Shown here piece after piece: positions 14,912 to 22,109 of a stretch of DNA of 37,652 nucleotides. Under the pieces are notes generated by a model that saw nothing but the letters and a program-made list of their open reading frames with translations, was not told the origin of the DNA and made no database searches. The position numbers were made by a program, and so were the translations under genes. The stretch's first letter is position 1. Every line of letters starts with the position of its first letter. The DNA comes from an uncultured Clostridia bacterium (GTDB taxonomy: Bacteria; Bacillota; Clostridia; Christensenellales; Borkfalkiaceae): positions 1 to 37,652 of the forward strand of contig CALVWU010000006.1 of the NCBI GenBank assembly GCA_944367955.1. The letters run 5' to 3'.

Positions 14912-15636
14912 TCTCAAACGAAAAAGCCGACGAGCTCTTCCGTGAATACCGTCGCACGGGCGACAAAAAAATTCGCAACGAGCTGGTAGAAAACTACATG
15001 TATGTGGCCGAAATACTCGCAAAAAAATTTGCCGGCAGGGGGGTGGAGTACGACGATCTGTTGCAGGTCGCGGCCGAGGCCCTCATTTCGGGCGTGGAAA
15101 AGTTCGATCCCGACATGGGCAACAAATTCACCACATACATAACCCCCACCATAACGGGCATAATTCGCAATTATTTCCGCGACTATTCCCGTTCGGTGCG
15201 CTTGCCCCGCAAAATGTATGCGCTTTCGGCCAAAATAAAGGCGGTGGTAAACGACTATTACAAGCAGTTCGGCACAAAGCCTACGGTAAAGCAGATAGCC
15301 GAAGAGCTGGGCGAAGACGAGGAGGCCGTTATCGAAGCCATGGAAAGCAAGGCCCCCGTTTCGCTCGACGCCCCCGTGCAGGGCGGCGACGGCGACGTGC
15401 CGCTCTATGAAGTGCTGGCCGACCGGTCCTCGTCGTATGAAAAGTTCGAAGACGTCGACGCTCTCCGCACCGAGATAGCCAAACTCGATCCCACCGAGCA
15501 AAAGGTTATATCGCTGCGCTTCATCCAGGGCAAATCCCAGGCCGAGGCGGGCAAAATACTGGGCGTAAGCCAGATGTTCGTATCCCGCGCGGAGCGCAAA
15601 ATCATAGCTAAATTAAAGGATGCGCTTACAAAATGA
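14908..15636 (+). CDS. SigB/SigF-family RNA polymerase sigma factor
   Basis: This 242-aa alternative sigma factor has regions 2, 3 and 4. Region 2 runs from LVENYMYVAEILAKKF through YDDLLQVAAEALISGVEKFDPDMGNKFTTYITPTI. The stretch after it, FRDYSRSVRLPRKM, matches the SigB-type FLRD-x3-SV-x2-PR pattern that starts region 3. Region 4 is LDPTEQKVISLRFIQGKSQAEAGKILGVSQMFVSRAERK with a helix-turn-helix. The match to SigB is closer than to SigF by eye, but the regulon is unknown. It is translationally coupled to the genes on both sides. The organism could use it for stress or developmental control. No matching target promoter was recognised in the window. Confidence 0.93.
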   Translation: MISNEKADELFREYRRTGDKKIRNELVENYMYVAEILAKKFAGRGVEYDDLLQVAAEALISGVEKFDPDMGNKFTTYITPTITGIIRNYFRDYSRSVRLPRKMYALSAKIKAVVNDYYKQFGTKPTVKQIAEELGEDEEAVIEAMESKAPVSLDAPVQGGDGDVPLYEVLADRSSSYEKFEDVDALRTEIAKLDPTEQKVISLRFIQGKSQAEAGKILGVSQMFVSRAERKIIAKLKDALTK

Positions 15637-16001
15637 TGACCTTTAAAGTTAAAAACTTAAAGGATATAAACCCGTCGCTGAATAAGTTTGTGCAGTACAT
15701 GCAGTCACTGGGACTGTGCGAAGACGACGTGTTCTACGGCCGTCTTGTCGGCTGCGAGCTCTTAACAAACGTGGTGCGGCACTGCGGCGTCGAGGCGGGT
15801 TTTTGCGCCTCGTTAAAGGACGGGCAGATGGTCATAAGCGTGTCTTCGGGGTCGGATAAGCGTTATAAGCTGTGTCCCGACCTGCCCGACGCCCTGTCCG
15901 AAAGCGGCCGCGGGCTGTACATCGTAAACTGCGTGTGCAACGGCGAGGTGGCTTTCAGCGGCGATAAGGTGGTGGCAAAGCTTACGGTGCACTTTCAATA
16001 A
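15633..16001 (+). CDS. RsbW-like GHKL anti-sigma ATPase
   Basis: This 122-aa protein is the second RsbW-like gene of the operon and occupies the position of rsbX in the sigB operon. It keeps a good N box, RLVGCELLTNVVRHCG, with the Glu and Asn expected to position magnesium, and a G2 box, SESGRGLYIV. The adenine-contacting Asp of the DxGxG box is not evident: the aligned segment reads ISVSSGSDKRY. It probably still binds ATP, though weakly or in an altered way, and is the better candidate for the anti-sigma kinase of the STAS protein. It starts four bases before the end of the sigma gene. The operon ends at or near the hairpin at 16035-16081. Confidence 0.8.
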   Translation: MMTFKVKNLKDINPSLNKFVQYMQSLGLCEDDVFYGRLVGCELLTNVVRHCGVEAGFCASLKDGQMVISVSSGSDKRYKLCPDLPDALSESGRGLYIVNCVCNGEVAFSGDKVVAKLTVHFQ

Positions 16002-16034
16002 ATCGGTTTAACTGCGGCATATGTGCCGCTCAAT

Positions 16035-16081
16035 AAAAAAATACAGCGGCGCGCCCGACTTTTTAAGCGGGCGCGCCGCTG
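16035..16081 (-). terminator. Terminator of pyk, shared with the sigma operon
   Basis: A 14-bp stem (CAGCGGCGCGCCCG and complement) is followed on the minus strand by a T7 run (16035-16041). It lies between the stops of two convergent genes and could act on both strands. Confidence 0.8.
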
Positions 16082-16108
16082 TGCGTTTATCCGCGCATTC
16101 GCGCTTGA

Positions 16109-17530
16109 TTACTGAATTGTTTCAACGTTTATAAGGTTGGAGTTTCCGCTCTTTCCGTTGGGCGTGCCGCCGGTTAAAACTATCTTGTCGCCGTGCGTAA
16201 CTATGCCCGTGGCTATCGCCGCGCGTTTGGCGTAGTGGAAGAGTACGTCAACCGAATAGAATTCCTCGCTCATAATGGGTATTATGCCCCACGACATGCC
16301 CAGCTTTCTGTAAGCTTTTTCGTTCGTGGTCATGCCTATTATGTCTATCATGGGGCGGAAGCGCGAAACCATTCTGGCCGTGCCGCCCGTGCGGGTGCAA
16401 ACCACTATGGCCTTCGCGCCTATGTCGTGGGCGAGGGTGCAGGCCGAGTGCGAAAGTGCTTCGGCCAGATTGTTAATGTGGTACTGCGAATCTTCGATAT
16501 ACGCAATGTACTGCGTGTTCTCTTCGGCCTGCTGCGCTATCTTCGCCATGGCTGCGACTGCCTCGACGGGGAATTCGCCCGCGGCCGTTTCGCCCGAAAG
16601 CATTATGGCCGAAGACCCGTCGTAAACCGCGTTGGCCACGTCCGAAATTTCCGCTCTGGTGGGACGGGGTTGGTGTATCATCGATTCCAGCATCTCGGTG
16701 GCGGTTATCGAACGCTTGCCGTTTATGCGCGCCATCCTTATTATCTGCTTTTGTATTGCGGGCAGCTCCTCATAGGGGACTTCCACGCCCAAATCGCCGC
16801 GGGCAACCATTATGCCCTGGCACGACTTCATTATCGATTCGATGTTGTTCACGCCGGCACGGTTTTCTATTTTGGCGATAATATCTATTTCGTCGTTTGT
16901 GTCGCCGCACTCTCTAAGCCAGTTTCTTACGTCTATAACGTCCTGCGCGCGCGACACGAACGAGCATGCTATAAAGTCGACGCCCTGCTCCACGCCGAAC
17001 TTTATGTCGTCTTTGTCTTGTTCCGAAAGGAAGGTCATGTCAAGCTCCTTGTCGGGGAAGAACATCGACTTTCTGTTCGAAAGCGTGCCTCCCACAATCG
17101 TCTTGCACACCACTTCGGGTTTTTTAACTTCGATAACTTCAAAAATTATCAGGCCGTTGTTCAGCAAAATTTTGTCGCCGGGATACATCTGGTCGCAAAT
17201 TCCCTTAAACGAAACGCTCACGCGGTTTTGGTCGCCCTCGATGTCCTCGGTGGTGAATGTAAACTTGTCGCCCTCGTGCAGGGTGATTTTTCCGTCTTTA
17301 AATGTCTTAATTCTGAATTCAGGGCCCTTGGTGTCAAGCATGATGGGCAGGGGCACTTTAAGCTTGTCGCGCACCTTTTTTATGGTATTCATCTTTTTAA
17401 GGTGCTCTTCGTGCGTCCCGTGCGAAAAATTCAGCCTGGCAACGTTCATGCCGGCTTCAACCATTTTGGTCAAAACTTCCTCGCTTTCGCTGGTCGGCCC
17501 CAGAGTGCATATTATCTTTGTTTTCTTCAT
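16109..17530 (-). CDS. pyk: Pyruvate kinase
   Basis: This 473-aa glycolytic enzyme converts phosphoenolpyruvate and ADP to pyruvate and ATP. It begins MKKTKIICTLGPTSESEEVL, with VARLNFSHGTHEEH just after. The active-site stretch IDIIAKIENRAGVNNIESIM carries the Lys and Glu, and GIMVARGDLGVEVPYEELP the metal-binding Asp. ITATEMLESMIHQPRPTRAEISDVANAVYDG is the family signature. The C-terminal domain is normal, and the extra PEP-utiliser domain found in many Bacilli is absent. One odd point: the usual TATQML reads TATEML. AGGAG precedes the ATG. The gene has its own promoter (17573-17601) and terminator. Confidence 0.97.
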   Translation of the reverse strand: MKKTKIICTLGPTSESEEVLTKMVEAGMNVARLNFSHGTHEEHLKKMNTIKKVRDKLKVPLPIMLDTKGPEFRIKTFKDGKITLHEGDKFTFTTEDIEGDQNRVSVSFKGICDQMYPGDKILLNNGLIIFEVIEVKKPEVVCKTIVGGTLSNRKSMFFPDKELDMTFLSEQDKDDIKFGVEQGVDFIACSFVSRAQDVIDVRNWLRECGDTNDEIDIIAKIENRAGVNNIESIMKSCQGIMVARGDLGVEVPYEELPAIQKQIIRMARINGKRSITATEMLESMIHQPRPTRAEISDVANAVYDGSSAIMLSGETAAGEFPVEAVAAMAKIAQQAEENTQYIAYIEDSQYHINNLAEALSHSACTLAHDIGAKAIVVCTRTGGTARMVSRFRPMIDIIGMTTNEKAYRKLGMSWGIIPIMSEEFYSVDVLFHYAKRAAIATGIVTHGDKIVLTGGTPNGKSGNSNLINVETIQ

Positions 17531-17572
17531 ATATAACTCCTGTAAAGAAAAATTCCAAATTTATCCGCATAT

Positions 17573-17601
17573 ATAATAAACCAAAATTTTGCAAAATGCA
17601 A
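17573..17601 (-). promoter_or_regulatory. Promoter of pyk
   Basis: On the minus strand TTGCAT (17596-17601), 17 bases, TATTAT (17573-17578). It is divergent from the rnpB promoter. Confidence 0.65.
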
Positions 17602-17630
17602 ATAACTGCAAAATAATATTGCGTATTTAG

Positions 17631-17659
17631 TTTGTAAAATTTTTGTAATATGCTAAAAT
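17631..17659 (+). promoter_or_regulatory. Promoter of rnpB
   Basis: TTTGTA or TTGTAA at 17631-17637, 16-17 bases, TAAAAT (17654-17659) with extended TGC. Transcription would start a few bases before the RNA's 5' end. Confidence 0.65.
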
Positions 17660-17670
17660 ATATTCAAAAT

Positions 17671-18022
17671 CCGAGTCGGCCGTGCGGTCGCGGGCAAAGA
17701 AATTTGCGTGAGGAAAGTCCGAGCATCGCAGGGCAACGGTGCCTGCTAACGGCAGGTGAAGGCGACTTTAAGGAAAGTGAACAGAAATACACCGCAGGGA
17801 TCTCCCTGTAAGGTTGGAATGGCGAGGTAAGAGCTCACCGCGGCGGCGGCAACGCCGCCGGCCAGTCAAACCCCACCGGATGCAAGATTGGGGCGGCGGC
17901 TGATTTAAATATCTCGGCGGCCCGTCCGCCGCCGTCCGTTAACATCGCTAGAGCCTGCGGGCGACCGCAGGCGTAGATAGATGACCGCACTCGACAGAAC
18001 TCGGCTTACAGGCCCATCTCGG
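17671..18022 (+). ncRNA. rnpB: RNase P RNA
   Basis: This is the catalytic RNA that trims the 5' leader from tRNA precursors. The conserved core elements appear in order: GAGGAAAGTCCGAGC (CR-I), ACAGAAATACACCGC, GGTAAGAGCTCACCG, AGATAGATGACCG and ACAGAACTCGGCTTACAG. The ends CCGAG (17671) and CTCGG (18018-18022) close the P1 helix. The length of about 352 bases and the GC-rich extra arms (for example around 17840-17940) suggest the common type A layout. The 3' end is followed by a T5 run and a GC-rich hairpin. The exact mature ends are estimates. Confidence 0.95.
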
Positions 18023-18028
18023 ATTTTT

Positions 18029-18060
18029 ATTGCCCGCGCGACCTCGGTCGCGCGGGCAAT
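18029..18060 (+). terminator. Hairpin just after rnpB
   Basis: Arms ATTGCCCGCGCGACC and complement form a near-perfect 15-bp stem. There is no T run after it, so it may be a transcription stop or a 3'-end stabilising structure. Confidence 0.4.
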
Positions 18061-18074
18061 TGCTTGCGCAAAAG

Positions 18075-18105
18075 TGCAGCGGGCGCGATTTTTGCGCCCG
18101 CTGCA
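18075..18105 (-). terminator. Hairpin after the small lipoprotein gene
   Basis: On the minus strand TGCAGCGGGCGC and complement form a 12-bp stem, followed by ACTTTTGCG. Weak T tract; possible terminator of the gene ending at 18145. Confidence 0.45.
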
Positions 18106-18144
18106 TGTCGTAATGCGCCTTTTATTTGCGTCTTGCGTGTTTAT

Positions 18145-18737
18145 TCAAAATTGCGGCCGGTAATCAAAAATTATCTCGGCGGTTTCAAAGTTTGAATTGT
18201 TTATGCCTATGTCTATCTTTTCAAAGTCCTCTTTGCCGCCCGCATAGTATACGGTTTCAAGCGAAGAGCAGCCGCCGAACGCGTCCTTGTCCACGGCGGT
18301 TATGCTGTCGGGCAGAATCACGCTTTTAAGCGAAGTGCAGCCCTCAAACGCGCTCTCGCCTATTGCCTCGACCGGCAGGTCGTTGTGGATCGAAGGAACG
18401 GTTATATTGGCGGCCGTTGCCGTGCCGATGCCCGATACGGTGTAACGGGAGCCGTCGTCGGACAGGGCGTATTCCAATCCCGCGGTGCCTTCAACGGTAT
18501 ATCCGCACACCGTGCAGACGCCGTTTTCAAGAACGTGCGCTGCCAAGCCGTCATTTTCGTCATGTCCGCATACGGCGGCATGCCAGTGGTTTTCGGAATC
18601 CGCCGACCATGCGTCGGCAAATTCGTGGGTGTGGCCTTCGGGCTGAAGTTCATCTTGCGGAGCGCAGGCAGAAAAAGCAAATGCAAGGCCGGACACAGCC
18701 GCAAGCGCGAAAAGCGCGGACAAAAGTTTTTTTTCAT
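18145..18737 (-). CDS. LRR (BspA-like) lipoprotein, out of frame at an A8 tract
   Basis: The only start with a good ribosome site is the ATG at 18735-18737, but eight A residues follow it and the frame then enters an unrelated peptide. With one extra A the gene reads MKKKLLSALFALAAVSGLAF with a lipobox ending in Cys25, giving 197 aa. The product then has one HWH/CxxCGY module (residues about 36-80). After that come leucine-rich repeats of the BspA type: IGESAFEGCTSLKSVILPDS and AVDKDAFGGCSSLETVYYAGG. Such proteins are usually surface-attached and mediate binding. An in-frame ATG at 18801 exists but lies at the predicted transcription start and has no ribosome site. The tract may vary in length between cells, cause slippage, or be a sequencing error. 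Confidence 0.7.
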
Positions 18738-18751
18738 ATTTTTTTCTCCTT
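18727..18751 (-). promoter_or_regulatory. Ribosome site, ATG and A8 tract of the lipoprotein gene
   Basis: On the minus strand AAGGAG (18746-18751), 8 bases, ATG (18735-18737), then eight A (18727-18734). Placement of the ribosome site is ideal for this ATG, which is why it is taken as the real start despite being in the wrong frame. Confidence 0.75.
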
Positions 18752-18805
18752 GTTTCGATCCCGCGCGGGCGCGGTGTATCGACCGAAAAAGCGTGTTGCA
18801 TTTAA

Positions 18806-18834
18806 AGTATACCACCGTTTTTAACGTAAGACAA
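18806..18834 (-). promoter_or_regulatory. Promoter of the small lipoprotein gene
   Basis: On the minus strand TTGTCT (18829-18834), 17 bases, TATACT (18806-18811). Transcription should begin near 18799, leaving a leader of about 60 bases before the ATG at 18737. Confidence 0.7.
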
Positions 18835-19002
18835 GAGACGCGGGCAAATTTATCGGCGCAAAATTAAGCCGTTTCCGTTTTTTATGCGCAAAGCGCGATT
18901 TGATTTGCGTTTTTTGTGCGTTTAATTTATAATTGATTTATGTGTATGTGCTAACATTTGCAAATAACAGGCATGTTCACAAATTATACATAGGGGGAAC
19001 AT

Positions 19003-19899
19003 ATGAAAAAGTTCGTTATAGTAACCGACTCCTGCGCCGATCTTAACGGCGAGCTCCGCAAAAAGTATGATATAGAATATCTTTGCATGCGCGTGATAGA
19101 GGGTATAGTAGACCGCCCGGCCGACCTCGACTGGGACTTCATGCCCGCCAAAACGTTCTATGACAAAATGAGGCAGGGCGTCAGGTTCACCACCGCGCAG
19201 ATAACAAGGCAGGACTACGCAGAACATTTCGAAAAGTATATAACCGACGGCTGCGACGTAATATCCATATCCTGCTCGTCCGCGCTGTCCGGTTCGTACA
19301 AGGCGAGCCTCTTGGCAAGGGATGAGGTATCAAAAGCGCATCCCGAAGCTAAAATTTACTGTATCGACGCGCTCAACGCCTGCATAGGGCTGGGCCTGTT
19401 GTGCATAACCGCTTCAAAGCTGCGCGCCGAGGGCAAGACGGTGGATGAAGTCGCTTCGTTCATCGAAGCCAATAAATTAAAGATGAATCAGCTTGCGTTT
19501 GCCGACGACCTCGTATATTTAAAGCGCGCGGGCAGGGTCGCGCCCACAAGCGCGTTCTTCGGCGGCATTTTAAAGATAAAGCCGCTGATCATCTCCGACG
19601 CGCTCGGCAACAACGTCGCAGTCGAAAAGGTAAAGGGCCGTCCCGCCGTAACAAAGCGCGCTTTGCAGCTCTTTGCCGAACGTTACGACGCTTCTTTCCC
19701 CTATCCGATAGTCGCCGTCGCTCATGCCGACTGCGAAGAGGAGGCGAAGCTGTTCGCCGAAAAGGTTAAAGAACTGATGCCCGATAAAAACGTTGAATTC
19801 CTCATCGATTACATAGGCCCCATCGTCGGCGCGACCGTAGGCCCCGGCACCATGGCGGTGTATTTCTTCGGCGACGAGGTAACTTACAAGGCAGAGTAA
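19003..19899 (+). CDS. DegV-family fatty acid-binding protein (FakB-like)
   Basis: This 298-aa cytoplasmic protein belongs to DegV, whose members hold a fatty acid and in several Firmicutes act as FakB, presenting it to the kinase FakA. It begins FVIVTDSCADLNGELRKKYDIEYL. TTAQITRQDYAEHFE and ISCSSALSGSYKASLLA match the ligand-carboxylate region, and the C-terminal signature GPIVGATVGPGTMAVYFFG is intact. No fakA gene is in the window. A strong GGGGG ribosome site precedes the ATG. The next gene starts 13 bases after the stop and resembles an acyltransferase, which supports a role in fatty acid use for phospholipids. Confidence 0.93.
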   Translation: MKKFVIVTDSCADLNGELRKKYDIEYLCMRVIEGIVDRPADLDWDFMPAKTFYDKMRQGVRFTTAQITRQDYAEHFEKYITDGCDVISISCSSALSGSYKASLLARDEVSKAHPEAKIYCIDALNACIGLGLLCITASKLRAEGKTVDEVASFIEANKLKMNQLAFADDLVYLKRAGRVAPTSAFFGGILKIKPLIISDALGNNVAVEKVKGRPAVTKRALQLFAERYDASFPYPIVAVAHADCEEEAKLFAEKVKELMPDKNVEFLIDYIGPIVGATVGPGTMAVYFFGDEVTYKAE

Positions 19900-19912
19900 A
19901 AGGAGATATTGC

Positions 19913-20626
19913 TTGAAGCAGCCCAAACCCTTTCGGTTGAATAAGCGGCCGCCCCTGTTCGGGCTGTTCCGCACCGTAATAATGAAGCCCTTCTATCCCC
20001 GCCCGCAGATAACCTGCCTCGGTAAGCTTACGGGCCCCGCCATATTCGTAAGCAATCACGAGGCCAAGCGCGGCCCCGTCGTAAGCGAACTGTACTTTCC
20101 CGTGCGCACTGCCAAGTGGGGCGCGTATCAGATGCTGTGCGACTACAACACCCGCCGCAAATATCTGCGCGACGTGTTCTATCGTCAAAAGCAGGGCATG
20201 GGCAGGTTCAAATCGGCGTTCAAGGCCTTTTTCGAAGCGTTCTTTTCGCTGTATATCTATCGTGGAATGAACTTTTTGCCCGTATTTCCCGACGCCCGCC
20301 TCACCAAGACTCTGTCGTACAGCGCAGACGCGCTTTCAAACGGCGTGTCGGTGTGGGTCTTTCCCGAAGATTCGGGCGGCGGATATGACGAGCTTATGGG
20401 CAAGTTCTTTCCCGGCTTTGTAATGCTGGCCGAAAGTTACTTCCGCAAGACGGGCGTCGACGTGCCGGTGTATCCCGTCTACTATCATTCGAAGTATAAA
20501 AAGCTGGTGGTGGGGGAGCCGCGCTACGTCCACGCGCTCAAACAGCAGGGGCTTTCGCGCGAAGAGATTGCGGCCGTTCTCTGCTCCGACGTCAACTCGC
20601 TCTTTCTGAATCATATCAAAAAATGA
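19913..20626 (+). CDS. PlsC-like acyltransferase family protein, HX4D motif altered
   Basis: This 237-aa protein resembles lysophospholipid acyltransferases of the PlsC type. Motif I is normally NHX4D; here it reads SNHEAKRGPVV, so His49 is kept but the catalytic Asp is Gly54. Motif III appears as VFPEDSGGGYDELMGKFFPGFVMLA, and a conserved VPVYPVYYHSKY strand follows. Hydrophobic character is modest, so it would be peripheral at the membrane. The start is TTG at 19913, with AGGAG 8 bases upstream and no nearby ATG. It is cotranscribed with degV and ends at a clear terminator. It may be a divergent enzyme with another catalytic residue, or may have lost activity. Confidence 0.75.
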   Translation: MKQPKPFRLNKRPPLFGLFRTVIMKPFYPRPQITCLGKLTGPAIFVSNHEAKRGPVVSELYFPVRTAKWGAYQMLCDYNTRRKYLRDVFYRQKQGMGRFKSAFKAFFEAFFSLYIYRGMNFLPVFPDARLTKTLSYSADALSNGVSVWVFPEDSGGGYDELMGKFFPGFVMLAESYFRKTGVDVPVYPVYYHSKYKKLVVGEPRYVHALKQQGLSREEIAAVLCSDVNSLFLNHIKK

Positions 20627-20633
20627 CCTTTTC

Positions 20634-20678
20634 GCCCGCCGCGCGGCAAATTTTACCGCGCGGCGGGCATGTTTTTTT
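20634..20678 (+). terminator. Intrinsic terminator of the degV operon
   Basis: A 13-bp stem (GCCCGCCGCGCGG and complement) is followed by ATG and a T7 run (20672-20678). Confidence 0.88.
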
Positions 20679-20688
20679 AAAATACCTA

Positions 20689-20717
20689 TTGCATTTTGCG
20701 TTTGCGTTTAGTATAAT
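20689..20717 (+). promoter_or_regulatory. Promoter of tldD-tldE
   Basis: TTGCAT (20689-20694), 17 bases, TATAAT (20712-20717). Confidence 0.8.
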
Positions 20718-20758
20718 ATAAGTATAAATACGTTCCGCCCGATGCGGCAAGGAGAATT

Positions 20759-22096
20759 ATGGTAAGGTTCAGACAAGGTTATTATGCCGACGTAAGAATA
20801 GAGGACAGGTTCACAACAACCGTGCGCTACCGCAACGGCTCGCTCGAAGAATGCCGTTCGTCCTCCGTAAAAAAGGCGTTCATCCGCGTTTACGACGGCG
20901 ACATGTGGTATTATTCCTCCACCGACAACGTAGACGATATTCAGGGCGAACTCAACAAGCTCTATGCCGTCGCCACGGCCAATTTCCATGTGTACGGCGA
21001 TCTCGTCATTCAAAAATTGCAGGTTCACGATAAAACCCGCCTGCGTTTTGCCGAAAACTGCGTCAAGGATATTCCCGTTGAGCGCAAGCGCGCCGTTTTA
21101 GCCGAGCATTTCGCTCCGTTTGCTGCAAACGAACACGTTAAAATGTCCTCCGCGCTCTATTCCGACAGATACAGTTTATACGAATTCTACTCCTCCAAGG
21201 GCAGTAAAATAAAGTATGATTACCAGCTGTGCGGCGCGGTGTTTAACGCAACTCTCTCCGACGGGACAAACTCCTTCGACAACAGGTGCGACTTCATCGC
21301 GCAAAATTTCGAAGACCTCGCCGTCACAGACGAGGCTGTTTCGGATATGATAGCCGAAGGCGACAACTTCATGCTCAACGCCAAGCCCGTAGTCCCCGGC
21401 GAATATCCCGTCATTCTTTCGCCCGAAGTTGCGGGCGTGTTCGCCCATGAATCGTTCGGCCATAAATCGGAATCCGACTTCATGATAGGCGACGAAACCA
21501 TGCGCAAGGAGTGGACGATAGGCAAAGCCGTCGGTTCAGAGATGCTGTCCATTTACGACAGCGGCCTCGTCGAAGGTTCGGGCTATGTTCCCTATGACGA
21601 CGAAGGCACGCTCGCCGGCAAGGTATACCTTATCAAAAACGGCGTGCTTTCGGGCAGACTGCACAGCGCGTCCACGGCCGTAGACCTCAACGAAGAAGTC
21701 ACGGGCAACGCCCGCGCCATAAATTGCGGCTATGAACCCATCGTCCGCATGACGTCCACGATAATAGAGGCGGGCGACAAAACAAAAGAGGAGCTGTTCG
21801 CCGGCGTTTCGCACGGCTATTTCATAAAAACTTACAAGCACGGTTCGGGCATGAGCACGTTTACCATCGCTCCCGCGCTCGCATACGAAATAGTCGACGG
21901 CAAAATAGGCTCCCCCGTAAAGATAGCAGTCGTGTGCGGCAACGTGTTCGAAACGTTAAATCTTATCGACGGCCTTTCAAACGAAGTCGTCGTTCACTCT
22001 TCCGTAACGGGCGGATGCGGCAAGATGGAGCAGTTCCCTTTAAACGTCGCGTTCGGCGGCCCGTATGTAAGCATTTCAAAAATGAACGTAAGCTGA
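20759..22096 (+). CDS. tldD: TldD, metalloprotease subunit
   Basis: This 445-aa protein is the catalytic subunit of the TldD/TldE protease. The metal motif HExxxH is present as HESFGH (His230, Glu231, His235) in VAGVFAHESFGHKSESD. The conserved later stretch SGLVEGSGYVPYDDEGTLAGKVYLIKNGVL and the C-terminal GGCGKMEQFPLNVAFGGPYV are also intact. In E. coli the pair degrades unfolded peptides and matures some modified peptides. The ATG follows AAGGAG. The partner gene starts 13 bases after the stop. No recognisable peptide precursor lies nearby, so the substrate is unknown here. Confidence 0.95.
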   Translation: MVRFRQGYYADVRIEDRFTTTVRYRNGSLEECRSSSVKKAFIRVYDGDMWYYSSTDNVDDIQGELNKLYAVATANFHVYGDLVIQKLQVHDKTRLRFAENCVKDIPVERKRAVLAEHFAPFAANEHVKMSSALYSDRYSLYEFYSSKGSKIKYDYQLCGAVFNATLSDGTNSFDNRCDFIAQNFEDLAVTDEAVSDMIAEGDNFMLNAKPVVPGEYPVILSPEVAGVFAHESFGHKSESDFMIGDETMRKEWTIGKAVGSEMLSIYDSGLVEGSGYVPYDDEGTLAGKVYLIKNGVLSGRLHSASTAVDLNEEVTGNARAINCGYEPIVRMTSTIIEAGDKTKEELFAGVSHGYFIKTYKHGSGMSTFTIAPALAYEIVDGKIGSPVKIAVVCGNVFETLNLIDGLSNEVVVHSSVTGGCGKMEQFPLNVAFGGPYVSISKMNVS

Positions 22097-22109
22097 GGAG
22101 GCGGCCATT

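Noticed and set aside
16193..17536. A 447-codon open frame on the plus strand
   Set aside because: Antisense to pyruvate kinase; no ribosome site and no recognisable domain.
18029..18105. Possible tRNA or small RNA after rnpB
   Set aside because: Two GC-rich hairpins but no tRNA arms or TTCGA loop; they are better explained as 3'-end structures of the neighbouring genes.
18799..18801. ATG at 18801 as start of the small lipoprotein
   Set aside because: It is in frame but lies at the predicted transcription start, has no ribosome site, and would place a charged 20-residue extension before the signal peptide.
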